Positions 10,744 to 20,493 are shown, counted from the first letter of the stretch. The stretch is DNA of 64,000 nucleotides from Deltaproteobacteria bacterium (GCA_005879315.1 VBLC01000037.1:105785-169784); one strand, 5' to 3'. Program-made: numbers and translations. Notes: a model not told the origin generated them from the sequence alone.

Positions 10744-11660
10744 TGAATTACCTCGACTATTACGAGCTCGCCCAGGAGCCTTTCTCCAATGCGCCGGTGT
10801 CGCGTTTCTACTTCAATTCGCCCCAGCACTCGCAGGCGTTGGTTCGGCTGACCCATCTCTGCTCGCAGATGAAGGGCCTGGGGATCCTCGTCGGGGACAT
10901 CGGCGCGGGCAAGACGACGCTGGCGCGGCGGTTGCTCGACTCGCTCCCCGAGACCGAGTACGAGGCGGCGCTCCTGGTCATCATCCACAGCGGCGTGACG
11001 GCCTCGTGGCTGCTCAAGCGCGTCGCGCTGCAGCTCGGCGTGGAGGCGCCCAGCGAGGACAAGCTCACCTTGCTCGGCCAGCTCTACCAGAGGCTGATGA
11101 AGGTCTACGAGCAGGGCAAGAAAGCGGTGGTGCTCATCGATGAAGCCCAGATGCTCGCCAGCCGCGAGCTGATGGAGGAGTTTCGCGGGCTGCTCAATCT
11201 CGAGGTACCCGACCGGAAGCTGATCTCGATCATCTTCTTCGGGCTGCCGGAGATCGAGGAGAACCTCAAGCTCGACCCGCCGCTCCAGCAGCGGGTGGCG
11301 ATGAAGTACCGGCTCGACCACCTCGCGCAGGACAGCACCGAGGCGTACATCAAGCATCGTCTCCGTCTGGCGGGCGCCTCGCGCATGCCCTTCACGCCCG
11401 AGTCGGTCAAGGCCGTCCACCGCTTCTCCAGTGGGACGCCGCGGGTGATCAACACCCTCTGCGACAACGCCTTGTTCGAGGGCTACGTGGCGCGCGCGCC
11501 GATGATCGACGAGCCGATGATCGAGCGCGTTGCTCTCGACCTGGGTCTGGGCGGCGTGCGCGACGGAGCGCCCGCGAAGAGGGCTCCTGCAGGCGAAACG
11601 CTGCGAATCGATCTCGGAGAGATCGACCGCTATCTGGCGGGCCTGGCGAAACCTTCTTGA
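10743..11660 (+). CDS. ExeA/GspA-type AAA ATPase
   Basis: This 305-residue P-loop ATPase begins with the NYLDYYELAQEPFSNAP signature typical of ExeA-like proteins. Walker A is GDIGAGKTT (residues 51-59) and Walker B is VVLIDEAQ (129-136). A helical lid domain follows. ExeA acts with ExeB in placing the type II secretion secretin through the cell wall, but many stand-alone homologues have unknown roles. No C-terminal peptidoglycan-binding domain or membrane helix is visible, so the secretion role is uncertain here. It overlaps the upstream TPR gene by one base (TGATG). Confidence 0.85.
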   Translation: MNYLDYYELAQEPFSNAPVSRFYFNSPQHSQALVRLTHLCSQMKGLGILVGDIGAGKTTLARRLLDSLPETEYEAALLVIIHSGVTASWLLKRVALQLGVEAPSEDKLTLLGQLYQRLMKVYEQGKKAVVLIDEAQMLASRELMEEFRGLLNLEVPDRKLISIIFFGLPEIEENLKLDPPLQQRVAMKYRLDHLAQDSTEAYIKHRLRLAGASRMPFTPESVKAVHRFSSGTPRVINTLCDNALFEGYVARAPMIDEPMIERVALDLGLGGVRDGAPAKRAPAGETLRIDLGEIDRYLAGLAKPS

Positions 11661-11700
11661 GGCCGAAGCCTGAAGTCCGAGGTCCGAGGCAGGATGCCCG

Positions 11701-14700
11701 ATGTTGAGCCGCCTCATCATCGCTCTCGCACTCGCCGCGGCCGTCATCTCGGGCGGCGCGCTGGCTTTCCTGCGCACCGACTTCGTCGCCAACAACCTCT
11801 GCTCCTATGCCGTGGCCACCATCGAGGAAGCCACCCAGGCGCAGGTGAAGGTCGCGCGCTGCTCGGTGGAACCGGCGGTGGGCAAGCTCACCATCGACGG
11901 GCTGCAGGTCGGCGTGCCCGGCGGGCGCATCGACCTCAAGGTCGCGCGCGTCTTCGTGCAGGTGGTGGTGCGGCCGCTCTTGCAGCGGGTGCGGCTCGAG
12001 CGGCTCGAGGTCGATCGGCCGGAGTTGCATCTCTCGCTCGACCAGCAGGGAGGCCCGACCCCCAAGGGCGGCCAGTGCCTGCCCGAAGTTCTCGAGCGCT
12101 TCGAGCTCGGCCGGGTGAAGGTGCGCAAGGCGAGCGTGGAGGTGAAGAGCGCCGCGCTGCACGTCGACGTTCCGCATGCTGCCATCTCCATCAAAGGCCG
12201 CGGCGGGCAGCTGCACGTCGAGGTCGCCACGCGCGGCGGGAGCGTGGAGCTGCCGGGGCGGACCATCGGGCTCATCTCCACCCGCACTTCCGCCGGCGTC
12301 GACCTGCGCGGGGTGGGGCAGATCTCGCTGGAGCGCGCCGACCTGATCGGCAGCGAGGCCTCGCTCTTCGTCAAGGGCAAGCTGGGCGATCTCTGCGCTC
12401 CGTCGATCGAGGCGCTCGCCAACGTGCGCGTCGATGACCTGGAAACGGCCGCCGCGCGGCTCCTCCCCGGCGTGCTCCATGGCGTGAAGGGCGCGCTCTC
12501 GGCGGACGTGGCGTTGACCCTCACCGGCAAGAAGCCGCGCGCCAAAGGCGAGGTGCGCCTGCAGGGCGTGTCGATCGAAGGCTTCAATCCCGGCGACGCG
12601 CGCGTGCGCTTCGATGCAGATCGCGCGCGCGTCAAGGCCGAGCGCCTGGAAGTGCCCATCGCTCCCGGTGTCGTGACCGGGACGGCCGAGCTGCGCATCG
12701 ACGATGCCTCGCTGCCCCTCAGCGCCGACCTCAATCTGCGCGACGTGGAATTGGCCGAGGTGCTGCGCAAGCTGGGCGCGCCGCACAGCCCGGTGGTGCT
12801 CAAGGCAAGCGGGCGCGCGCAGGTGAAGGGTCCGCTGTCGCCGCTGGCGCTCTCCGCCGAGACCGTGCTGGAGGTGGCCGACTTCGCGGTGCTCGATCGG
12901 GCGTACGAGAAGCGCGCGTCGGCAAAGCGGATGTTCGAGTTCGCCCGCGGCAAGGTGACTTCCGCGCTCTCGATCGATGGCGACAAGGTCGTCTTCCGCG
13001 GGGCCTCGGTCGAGGTGGGCGCCTCGCACGTGGATGTGGCGGAGGCGACCTTCTTCGGCGATCAGCGCAAGGGAATGCAGCTGGCCGCGCACGGCGAGAA
13101 CCTCGACCTCGACGACTTCGGCGGACATCTCGGGCCGCTGCCGACGCATGGCCGCGCCACCGTGGCCGGCCGCGTAGGCGGGCCGTATCGCGATCTGCGC
13201 GTCGACAGCTCGGCTTCGGTGAAAGACTTCCACTTCCTCGACCTCTCGCTGGGCGACATCTCCACCCAGCTGGGATTCTCGCTGGCGTCGATGCAGCTCT
13301 CGCTGGAGCAGATCGAAGGCCACAAGGATCGCAGCGATTACCAGGGCCGCATCGTCCTCGGCCTGGGCGAGCAGGACACTCCTATCGATGCACACCTGGA
13401 GATGACGGACGCGTACGTGCACGACCTGATCGATCTCGCGGTCGGAGTGGTGCCCTCGCTCGCCAGCCTGAACGATGCCAAGGACGTCGACGGCGAAGTC
13501 GCAGGCGTCATCGACGTGAAAGGCCCGCTCGCCGGTCCGGAGGGGAGCGCGACGCTGGAGTTCGGCGAACTGTCGCTGTGGGGCGAGAAGTTCGACTCCG
13601 GAGACGCGCGCTTCGCGCTGCACGGCGGACAGCCGCGGCTGCAGATCGAGCAGCTGGAGTTGCGCCGCGGAGCTGCTGCACGCTTCACCGCGGGCGGCCG
13701 CTTCGGGCCCGACTGGCAGCTGGAGCTCGACGCGCGCAGCGAGCATTTCACGCTGGCCGATGTCGATCCTCTCGCCCGAGCGAAGATGAGCGGACCGCTC
13801 GCGGTCAGCGCGCGCGTCCGCGGGGTCTCCAGCCATCCCCTGATCGATGCGGCACTCAAGTTCAGCGAGGGCAGCGCGGCCAAGGCGCAGCTCGGCGACG
13901 GCGACCTCTCGCTGAAGATCGACGGCAAGGCGATGAGCTGGCAGGGCACCGTCGGCAAGCACTCGATGCGCGGCGAGGCGACGCTGGAAGGGGACTTCCC
14001 CTACAGCTGCACGGCGAAGGTGCGCGTGCCCGACCTGCTTCAGTACGGCGAGGCCTTCGCCCCCGAGTGGGGAGTGCAGAGCGGCTCGTTCGCCGCCGAC
14101 GCCGAGATCAAGGGCTCGCTGCTGGCCTGGCGGAACAGCTCCGGGACCATCTCGCTCAGCCAGCTCAAGGTGGTGCGCGACGACCTGCCTTTCGAGAACG
14201 ACGGTCCGGCGCAGCTTTCGTTCGGCCCGGCCGGCGTCCGCATCGAGCGGTTGGCGCTGCGCGCTCCCTACACCTCGGCGCAGCTGTCCGGCAGCCGCGG
14301 CCGCGACGGCAAGCTCGAGCTGCGTGTCGTCGCCAGCATCGATGGCCGGCTCTTGCAGGGTCTGGTCCCGGACATCGAGCACGCCGGCGGCACCTGGCAG
14401 CTGCAAGCCTCGCTGGGCGGCACCGTGCAGGCGCCGACGGTGCTGGGCAACTTCCGCGTCGAGGACGGGTCGGTCAGCCTGCGCGGCCTCCCGCTGGCGG
14501 CGCGCTCCTTGAACGGCAGCATCTCTTTCTCCCAGGACGCCCTGGTGATCGACTCGCTCGCCGGCAAGCTCAACAACGGCGAGGCGCAGCTCTCCGGCGG
14601 CATGGAGATGAAGCAGCTGCACCCCGAGCGCATCGACATGTCCGCCCACATCAGCGACGTGAACGTCAAGCTCCAGGAGAACCTGGGTGCGACGCTCGAC

Positions 14701-15624
14701 GGCGACCTGACGCTCTTCGGGCCGCCGCTCGAGCCGGTGCTGGGGGGCTCGGTGATCGTCTCGCGGATGAAATACGCGGAGGACATCGAGATCGAGAGAT
14801 CGCTGCTCGACTTCTCCCGCCGGCCGCCAACGCCAAAAGTATTGACCAAGAGCGCGGTCCTGGTGCACTTCGATCTCGACGTGCACCTGAGCCGCGGCGT
14901 GCGGGTGGAGAACAACCTGGCGCGCACCGATCTCAAGGGCGACCTCAAGGTCACCGGGACTTCGCGAGCGGTGGGTCTTCTCGGGTCGATCAACACCGTC
15001 CACGGCACCGCCACCTTCCGCGGCAACGAATTCCAGATCGAGCAGGGCGTCTTGACCTTCAGCGATCGGCAGCGCATCCGCGCCAGCTTCGACTTCTCGG
15101 CGCTCGCCCAGGTGAAGGAATACAAGGTCCGGCTGCACGCCTTCGGAACGCCCGGCGAGCCGCATGTGGCGCTCTCCAGCGACCCGGCCCTGGCCGAGGC
15201 CGATCTCGGCTTCTTGCTGACCTTCGGATTCGTCTCGCAGAACCTGCAGCAGGCCAGCTTCAGCGCGGGCAGCTCGGGCCTCGCCATCGGCGTGGAAGCC
15301 CTCAACAAGGTGACGGGCTTTTCCGAAGAGGTGCGCCGCTTCATCCCCAAGAATCCCATCCTCCGCGACCCGAACATCGACTTCGCCAGCGACTTCTCGG
15401 TGGCCACCAACCGGCTGGAGCCGATGGCGCGCTTCCGCTCGCACCTGATCAACGACCGCCTCGATCTGCGCGTCCTGGAGGGCCTCACCAGCGGCCGCTA
15501 CCGTGGGGTGATCAGCTACCAGCTCACCGACGCTCTCTCGACGCGCGTGCAGCTCGACAACGAGCACCTGACGCAGGGCACCGACTTCGGCGCCGACCTG
15601 CACCTGCGCTGGGAGGGCGAATAG
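11701..15624 (+). CDS. tamB: TamB-like translocation and assembly module protein
   Basis: This 1307-residue AsmA/TamB-type protein has an N-terminal membrane anchor (residues 1-24). A very long repetitive beta-rich body of LxVxG-type strands follows, such as families like AsmA, YhdP and TamB use to form a lipid-conducting groove across the periplasm. The conserved TamB C-terminal domain occupies about the last 300 residues (around GTATFRGNEFQIEQGVLTF). TamB works with an Omp85 protein, and the next gene encodes one, starting directly after this stop. The pair is therefore a TamA/TamB-like unit for outer-membrane protein insertion or phospholipid transport. Confidence 0.9.
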   Translation: MLSRLIIALALAAAVISGGALAFLRTDFVANNLCSYAVATIEEATQAQVKVARCSVEPAVGKLTIDGLQVGVPGGRIDLKVARVFVQVVVRPLLQRVRLERLEVDRPELHLSLDQQGGPTPKGGQCLPEVLERFELGRVKVRKASVEVKSAALHVDVPHAAISIKGRGGQLHVEVATRGGSVELPGRTIGLISTRTSAGVDLRGVGQISLERADLIGSEASLFVKGKLGDLCAPSIEALANVRVDDLETAAARLLPGVLHGVKGALSADVALTLTGKKPRAKGEVRLQGVSIEGFNPGDARVRFDADRARVKAERLEVPIAPGVVTGTAELRIDDASLPLSADLNLRDVELAEVLRKLGAPHSPVVLKASGRAQVKGPLSPLALSAETVLEVADFAVLDRAYEKRASAKRMFEFARGKVTSALSIDGDKVVFRGASVEVGASHVDVAEATFFGDQRKGMQLAAHGENLDLDDFGGHLGPLPTHGRATVAGRVGGPYRDLRVDSSASVKDFHFLDLSLGDISTQLGFSLASMQLSLEQIEGHKDRSDYQGRIVLGLGEQDTPIDAHLEMTDAYVHDLIDLAVGVVPSLASLNDAKDVDGEVAGVIDVKGPLAGPEGSATLEFGELSLWGEKFDSGDARFALHGGQPRLQIEQLELRRGAAARFTAGGRFGPDWQLELDARSEHFTLADVDPLARAKMSGPLAVSARVRGVSSHPLIDAALKFSEGSAAKAQLGDGDLSLKIDGKAMSWQGTVGKHSMRGEATLEGDFPYSCTAKVRVPDLLQYGEAFAPEWGVQSGSFAADAEIKGSLLAWRNSSGTISLSQLKVVRDDLPFENDGPAQLSFGPAGVRIERLALRAPYTSAQLSGSRGRDGKLELRVVASIDGRLLQGLVPDIEHAGGTWQLQASLGGTVQAPTVLGNFRVEDGSVSLRGLPLAARSLNGSISFSQDALVIDSLAGKLNNGEAQLSGGMEMKQLHPERIDMSAHISDVNVKLQENLGATLDGDLTLFGPPLEPVLGGSVIVSRMKYAEDIEIERSLLDFSRRPPTPKVLTKSAVLVHFDLDVHLSRGVRVENNLARTDLKGDLKVTGTSRAVGLLGSINTVHGTATFRGNEFQIEQGVLTFSDRQRIRASFDFSALAQVKEYKVRLHAFGTPGEPHVALSSDPALAEADLGFLLTFGFVSQNLQQASFSAGSSGLAIGVEALNKVTGFSEEVRRFIPKNPILRDPNIDFASDFSVATNRLEPMARFRSHLINDRLDLRVLEGLTSGRYRGVISYQLTDALSTRVQLDNEHLTQGTDFGADLHLRWEGE

Positions 15625-18600
15625 TTGCTGGCGCTCGTCTGCGCGGCGCTGATCGGATCCGTCACGAGCGAGCCCGTCCCTCTCTGGGCCGCGCCGGCGG
15701 CGCAAGCCGCGCCGTTGGTGGGCGAGATCGCCTTCGAAGGCGCCCAGGCGGAGTCGGTGCGCGCGCTGGTCCAGGTGCAGGTGGGCGCGCCGCTCGACCC
15801 GCGCGACGTGCGCGATGCCGTCCGCGCTCTCCATGCGAGCGCGCGCTTCTCTCGAGTGGCGGCCTATCTCGAGGCGATGGAGAGCGAGCCGGCGGGCAGG
15901 GGCCGCGTGCGGCTCGTCTTCGTGCTCAGCGCGGTGCAGAAGCTCGTGGCGGTCTCTTTCCCCGGCCATCAGTCGCTGGCGGAGAGCATCCTGCACCAGA
16001 CCACCAACCTCCAGGTCAATGCCGAATACCAGCCCGAGCAGGTGCCGCCCGCGGTGGAGGCGCTGCGAGCCGCCTATTATCGAATCGGTTACCGATACGC
16101 GCGCATCACGCCGATCCGCAAGTCGGCCCGCGGCGGAGTGGCGCTCGAATTCCAGATCGAAGAGGGCAGCGCCACCCGCATCGCAGCGCTCCGCTTCGAG
16201 GGAGATCTCGGCCTCGACAAGGACGAGCTCGCCGCCGCTTTCAAGTTGGGGGAGGGCGACGTCCTCAATCTCGCCGCGCTCGACGAAGGCGTGCGGGGAG
16301 TGCGCGACCATTACCGAAAGGCCGGCCGGCTGCGGGCGCGCATCGAGCCGCCCCGGGTCGAGGAGCTGAACGAGAAGAGGGCGAGCGTCACCGTGCCGGT
16401 GAAGGCGGGGCCGGAAGTCCGCTTCCACATCCGCGGCAACCGCTCTTTCAGCGACGCTCTTCTCGCCTCGCGGCTCGGCGCGGATTCCGACGAGCCGCTC
16501 GATGCGCAGGCCGCGCAGGAGATGGCGGGCAGGATCCGCCGCTTCTACGTCGCCGCCGGTTTCTTGCGGGCGCGCGTGGCGCAGCGCGAGATGGAGGCGC
16601 GCGACGGCGCGGTCGAGATCGTCTTCGCCATCGACGAAGGCGCGCCGGTGCGGGTCGAGTCGATCACCTTCGGTGGCAACAAGGGGATTCCCACTCCGCA
16701 GCTGCGCGAGCGGCTGCTTCTCGTGCTCGATGACAACGTGCCGCGCGATCCCGCCCCGGGCGCCGATCCCTTCGAGGTGGAGCGGATGGGCCTGATGGGC
16801 TCGGTCGCCGACCCGCACCGCGGCCGCCTCAAGGTCGATCCGCACACCGTCTTCGATCCGGTCCTCTACGCCCGCGCGCTCAAGCAGATCGAGGATCTCT
16901 ACAAGAGCGAGGGGTACCTCTCCGTCCGCGCGGGCCCGCCGCGGCTCGAGCCCATCGCCGGAGGGGCCGAACGCGTCGCCGTGACCATCCCCATCCACGA
17001 AGGCGAGCGGACCATGGTCTCGCGCGTCGGGGTCGAAGGCGGCGGCGACGTTTCCGCCAAGGAGCTGGACGCGGCCATCGTCCTGCGCAGCGGCAAGCCC
17101 TTCAGCTATCTGCAGGCCGAGGAAGGCCGCGCCGCGCTCACGCAGATCTTCACCCGCCGCGGGCATCTCTACGCGCGCGTCGAAGACGAGGAGATTTTCG
17201 CAGACGTGCCCGAAGGCGGGGCGGTCTCGCGCGTGGAAGTGCGCTACCGCATCCAGCCCGGCCCGGTGGTCAAGGTCGGCTACGTCGAGGTGATCGGACA
17301 GCGCCGCACCGTCGAGGGTCTGGTGCTCGACCTGGTCGGGCTCAAGCCCGGCGACGTGCTCACTCCCGAACTGCTCGACCGCGGCCAGCAAGCGCTGCTC
17401 CGCACCGGCCTCTTCTACAGCGCCACGCTGACGCCGCGCAATCCCGAGGTCGTCGAGCAGGAGAAGACGCTGCAGGTGCAATTGCGCGAGCGTCCCACCA
17501 AGGATTTCCAGGCCTCGCTCGGATTCTCGCTGGCCGACGGTCCGCGCACGACCGTGCAGTGGACGCAGGGCAACCTGCTCGGCCGCAATCTCACCTTCAC
17601 CGCGCTGGCCAAGGCTGACTTTCCCTTTGGCCGCTTTCCCACCCAGCGCGAATGTCCGCCCAACGCCACCGACGTCTCGCAATGCACCAGCCGGATCCTC
17701 TATCCGAGCGGCATCCCGATCGAGCGCATCCTCGAGCTGGGCCTCTCCGCGCCGCGGCTCTGGCCGCTGACCGACAAGCTGCGCGGCGCCATCGACCTCA
17801 TCCACCAGCGCGCCATCCAGCCCTCGTATGACCTGACCAAGTACTCGGCGCAGGTGACGTTGGATCTCAACCAGCGCCGGCCGTTCTACGCCGGGCTGGC
17901 GTACGAGTTCGGCTACCAATTGTTGTCAGCGGCGCAGCAGTCGCTGGCCGACAGGCTGGCGTTCATCGATCGCAGCATCTTCCGCCTGCCGCAGGGCGAG
18001 ATGCTCTTCGGCTCGCTGCGGCCCATCGTGGGATTCGATCTCCGCGACGACCTGGCCAGGCCGCGCTCGGGGATCCTCATCCAGATCTCCGGCGACTTCC
18101 TCCGCTCCTATACGGGCAACGAGACGCAGACCGCGGAGGGAATCACCAAGGTCCACGTCAATCTGGTCAAGGTGCAGGGCCTGATCGCCGCGTATCTGCC
18201 GCTGCCGGCTCTCTCCAGCATCGTCTTCTCGGCGCGCGGCGGCCGCATCTATCAGCTCGACGATCGCTCGCTCACTCCCGGCGACCGGAGCTTCTATCTG
18301 GGAGGAGCGACGAGCTTGCGCGGCTTCCACGAAGAGGCGGTGCAGCCGCAGGACCAGATCGAGCGGCTGCACCGGCTGGTGACGGGCTGCACGCAGACCC
18401 TGAGCGACGTGGCCTGCTCCAACGAGGCGCTGCTGCTCGAGGCGGGCGCGACCAGCGCGGGAGGCAACCAGTTCATCGCGCTGAGCGCGGAGCTGCGCGT
18501 GCCCGTGGCGCAGTCGGTGGAGATGGCTTTCTTCTACGACGCCGGCAACCTCTGGGCGACGCCGCAGAGCACCTACGACCTGCTCCATCATCTGGTGCTG

Positions 18601-18738
18601 CGCGATGCGGTGGGGCTCGGCTTGCGCTGGCTCACGCCCATCGGCCGCATGGCCATCGATCTCGGGATGAACATCACGCCGGACCAGCTGCTGGGCGAAC
18701 CGCGCTTCGGACCCTATTTCAGCATCGATCCCCTGTAG
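15625..18738 (+). CDS. Omp85-family outer-membrane protein (BamA/TamA-like)
   Basis: This 1037-residue outer-membrane assembly factor has a signal peptide (about 1-30, with AAPAAQAAP), a long periplasmic part made of successive POTRA domains (from about residue 31 to 640), and a C-terminal beta-barrel of about 350 residues. The barrel contains the GGATSLRGF segment, corresponding to the conserved Omp85 loop-6 VRGF/Y motif. The start is a TTG directly after the tamB stop, so translation is probably coupled. The long POTRA region exceeds E. coli TamA, which has three. Adjacency to tamB favours a TamA-like role, but BamA itself cannot be excluded since no bamA is seen elsewhere in the window. 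Confidence 0.9.
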   Translation: MLALVCAALIGSVTSEPVPLWAAPAAQAAPLVGEIAFEGAQAESVRALVQVQVGAPLDPRDVRDAVRALHASARFSRVAAYLEAMESEPAGRGRVRLVFVLSAVQKLVAVSFPGHQSLAESILHQTTNLQVNAEYQPEQVPPAVEALRAAYYRIGYRYARITPIRKSARGGVALEFQIEEGSATRIAALRFEGDLGLDKDELAAAFKLGEGDVLNLAALDEGVRGVRDHYRKAGRLRARIEPPRVEELNEKRASVTVPVKAGPEVRFHIRGNRSFSDALLASRLGADSDEPLDAQAAQEMAGRIRRFYVAAGFLRARVAQREMEARDGAVEIVFAIDEGAPVRVESITFGGNKGIPTPQLRERLLLVLDDNVPRDPAPGADPFEVERMGLMGSVADPHRGRLKVDPHTVFDPVLYARALKQIEDLYKSEGYLSVRAGPPRLEPIAGGAERVAVTIPIHEGERTMVSRVGVEGGGDVSAKELDAAIVLRSGKPFSYLQAEEGRAALTQIFTRRGHLYARVEDEEIFADVPEGGAVSRVEVRYRIQPGPVVKVGYVEVIGQRRTVEGLVLDLVGLKPGDVLTPELLDRGQQALLRTGLFYSATLTPRNPEVVEQEKTLQVQLRERPTKDFQASLGFSLADGPRTTVQWTQGNLLGRNLTFTALAKADFPFGRFPTQRECPPNATDVSQCTSRILYPSGIPIERILELGLSAPRLWPLTDKLRGAIDLIHQRAIQPSYDLTKYSAQVTLDLNQRRPFYAGLAYEFGYQLLSAAQQSLADRLAFIDRSIFRLPQGEMLFGSLRPIVGFDLRDDLARPRSGILIQISGDFLRSYTGNETQTAEGITKVHVNLVKVQGLIAAYLPLPALSSIVFSARGGRIYQLDDRSLTPGDRSFYLGGATSLRGFHEEAVQPQDQIERLHRLVTGCTQTLSDVACSNEALLLEAGATSAGGNQFIALSAELRVPVAQSVEMAFFYDAGNLWATPQSTYDLLHHLVLRDAVGLGLRWLTPIGRMAIDLGMNITPDQLLGEPRFGPYFSIDPL

Positions 18739-19031
18739 TCGCAGTGCTAGTCAGTCAGTGCCGCTCGGGCTCGCGCTCCACTTCGTCGGCTTCGAGCTCG
18801 TGCTCGTCCTCGTTTTGGTGCGCGGCGTCGGGCTCGTGCGGGTGCTCGTGAAGATGGTTCGTTTTCGGGCCGACAGCATCGAGATCGCACCGCCGAATCA
18901 GCCCGTCAGCAGAGCGTAGATCCTGCCGGCGTGTCGTGAGCAGCGAGCAACACGAGAACCAGCACCAGCTCGAATCCGGCCACCAAAACGAGGACGAGCA
19001 CAAGCGCGGCCTTGATTCACAAGCATTGAGG
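18739..19031. repeat. Intergenic repeat copy A between convergent genes
   Basis: This non-coding gap separates two genes that end toward each other. A perfect 21-bp inverted repeat pairs 18800-18820 with 18981-19001 across a 160-nt loop. The right half also shares the 17-mer accagcaccagctcgaa (18958-18974) with copy B at 34907-34923. The bases run in GAGCAC/CTCGAC-type hexamers. The position suggests a two-way transcription end. Open frames across it have no good start or conserved end and are treated as spurious. Confidence 0.75.
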
Positions 19032-20000
19032 CTAGCCCTTGGAAGTGCTGAACGACTGCCGGTAGCGCGTCGGCGTCGTGCATATCTGCGCCCGGAAGTG
19101 ATGCCGCAGGTTGGCGGCGCTCCCCATCCCGATGCGCTCGGCGATGGTCTCCACCAAAAGCGCGCTCGTCTCGAGGAGCCGCTGGGCGGCGATCACTCGC
19201 TGGCCGATCAGCCAGCGCGCCGGAGAGGTGCCGAGCTGCGCGAAGAAGCGCCGGCAGAAGGTGCGCTCACTCATCGCGGCGCGGCGCGCCAGCCGGCGCA
19301 CGGAGATCGGCTCGCGCAGGTTCTGCAGCGCCCAGTCCAGCACCGGCGAGAGCGGCGAGCCGGCGTCGGAGGGCGCGACCGCCTCGGTCACGAACTGTGC
19401 CTGTCCGCCCTCGCGGTGCGGCGCGATCACCAATCGCCGCGCGACTTCATTGGCGATGGCCGCGCCGTAATCCTTGCGGACGATGTGCATGCAGAGATCG
19501 AGGCCGGCGGCGCTGCCGGCGGAGGTGAGCAGCTGGCCTTCGTCGACGTAGAGCACGTCGGGCATCAGCTTGACGCGCGGGAAGCGCGCGGCGAAGAGCC
19601 GCGTGTAGCGCCAGTGAGTTGTGGCGCGCTTGCCGTCGAGCAGGCCGGTGGCGGCGAGCACGAAAGCGCCGGAGCAGATGGAGACCAGGCGCGCCCCGCG
19701 CGCGTGGGCCCGCCGCAACGAAGCCAGGAGCGCCGGCGGCGGATCGTCCAGCTCATGGCGCCAGCCGGGCACGATCACCGTGCCGGCGCTCTCGATGGCG
19801 CGCAAGCCGTGCCGCGCCTGCATCGTCACTCCACCCTCGGCGCGCAGCGGGCCCGGCTGGATGGCGCAGACCTTGAAGTCGTACCAGCGCACCCCCAGCT
19901 CCGGCCGGCGCAGGCCGAAGATCTCCACCGCCAGGGCGAACTCGAAGGTGCTGAGGCCGTCGTAGGCGAGGACCGCGACCGATCGCTGGGGGCTGGGCAT
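19032..20000 (-). CDS. ftrA: FtrA-like AraC-family transcriptional regulator
   Basis: This 322-residue two-domain regulator has an N-terminal DJ-1/PfpI (class I amidotransferase-like) domain with the SICSGAFVLAATGLLDG elbow, then a C-terminal AraC helix-turn-helix (LDWALQNLREPISVRRLA and the second helix set near IGMGSAANLRHHF). The ATG at 20000 gives the usual start, MPSPQRSVAVLAYDG. It is transcribed away from the rhodanese-EamA genes, the common position for a regulator of that operon. FtrA-type proteins with a rhodanese neighbour are a recurring arrangement. The inducer is unknown. Confidence 0.88.
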   Translation of the reverse strand: MPSPQRSVAVLAYDGLSTFEFALAVEIFGLRRPELGVRWYDFKVCAIQPGPLRAEGGVTMQARHGLRAIESAGTVIVPGWRHELDDPPPALLASLRRAHARGARLVSICSGAFVLAATGLLDGKRATTHWRYTRLFAARFPRVKLMPDVLYVDEGQLLTSAGSAAGLDLCMHIVRKDYGAAIANEVARRLVIAPHREGGQAQFVTEAVAPSDAGSPLSPVLDWALQNLREPISVRRLARRAAMSERTFCRRFFAQLGTSPARWLIGQRVIAAQRLLETSALLVETIAERIGMGSAANLRHHFRAQICTTPTRYRQSFSTSKG

Positions 20001-20021
20001 TGGCAGAGTATTGACGAAGCG

Positions 20022-20035
20022 TGGCAGAACTGCCA
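20022..20035. promoter_or_regulatory. Candidate operator in the ftrA-rhodanese divergent region
   Basis: The sequence TGGCAGAACTGCCA is a perfect 6-bp inverted repeat with a 2-bp centre. An additional half-site TGGCAG lies at 20001-20006, and a TTGACG hexamer resembling a -35 box sits between them at 20011-20016. The palindrome is about 50 bp before the rhodanese ATG and just upstream of ftrA. It is the obvious candidate binding site for the divergent regulator. This is an inference from position and symmetry. Confidence 0.5.
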
Positions 20036-20085
20036 GCGGCGCGAGGGGCGGCGCGCCGACAGACTGCGCGGCAGAGGAGGTTCCG

Positions 20086-20493
20086 ATGCCGACGCTGCCT
20101 TCGCGCTCTCCGGTGACCGAGGTCCCCGCGCTCCGCTCCGCCGATGCCCTGCAGCACTTCAGCCGGCTGCTCGAGGTCGAGACCGACTGCTGGGACGTGC
20201 ATGCTTCGCTGGAATCGGGCGGCTTCGTCCTGCTCGACGTCCGCAGCCCCGAGCACTTCCGCCGCGGGCACGTCCGCGGCGCCGTCAACCTGCCGCACGC
20301 GCGCATCTCTGCCCGCGCGCTCGAGCAGCATCCGCCCGGGACGCTCTTCGTCGTCTACTGCGACGGGCCGCACTGCAACGGCGCCGATCGCGCGGCCATC
20401 CGCCTGGCGTCGCTGGATCGGCCGGTGAAGAAGATGATCGGCGGGGTCACCGGCTGGATCGACGAGGGCTTTCCGCTCGTCGAGGGCCCCTGA
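20086..20493 (+). CDS. Rhodanese-like sulfurtransferase
   Basis: This 135-residue single-domain rhodanese transfers sulfane sulfur through a cysteine persulfide. The active-site loop reads YCDGPHCNGAD, with the second Cys at the catalytic position. The LLDVRSPEHFRRGHVRGAVNLPH signature is present upstream of it. The start at 20086 follows GCAGAGGAGG. The EamA transporter gene begins directly after the stop, and the FtrA-like gene is divergent, so this is likely the first gene of an FtrA-controlled operon. Confidence 0.92.
   Translation: MPTLPSRSPVTEVPALRSADALQHFSRLLEVETDCWDVHASLESGGFVLLDVRSPEHFRRGHVRGAVNLPHARISARALEQHPPGTLFVVYCDGPHCNGADRAAIRLASLDRPVKKMIGGVTGWIDEGFPLVEGP

Noticed and set aside
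11449..17919. A 2156-codon open frame on the minus strand
   Set aside because: It lies antisense to the clearly real TamB-like and Omp85 genes. Long antisense frames are expected at this GC content and the product is low-complexity.
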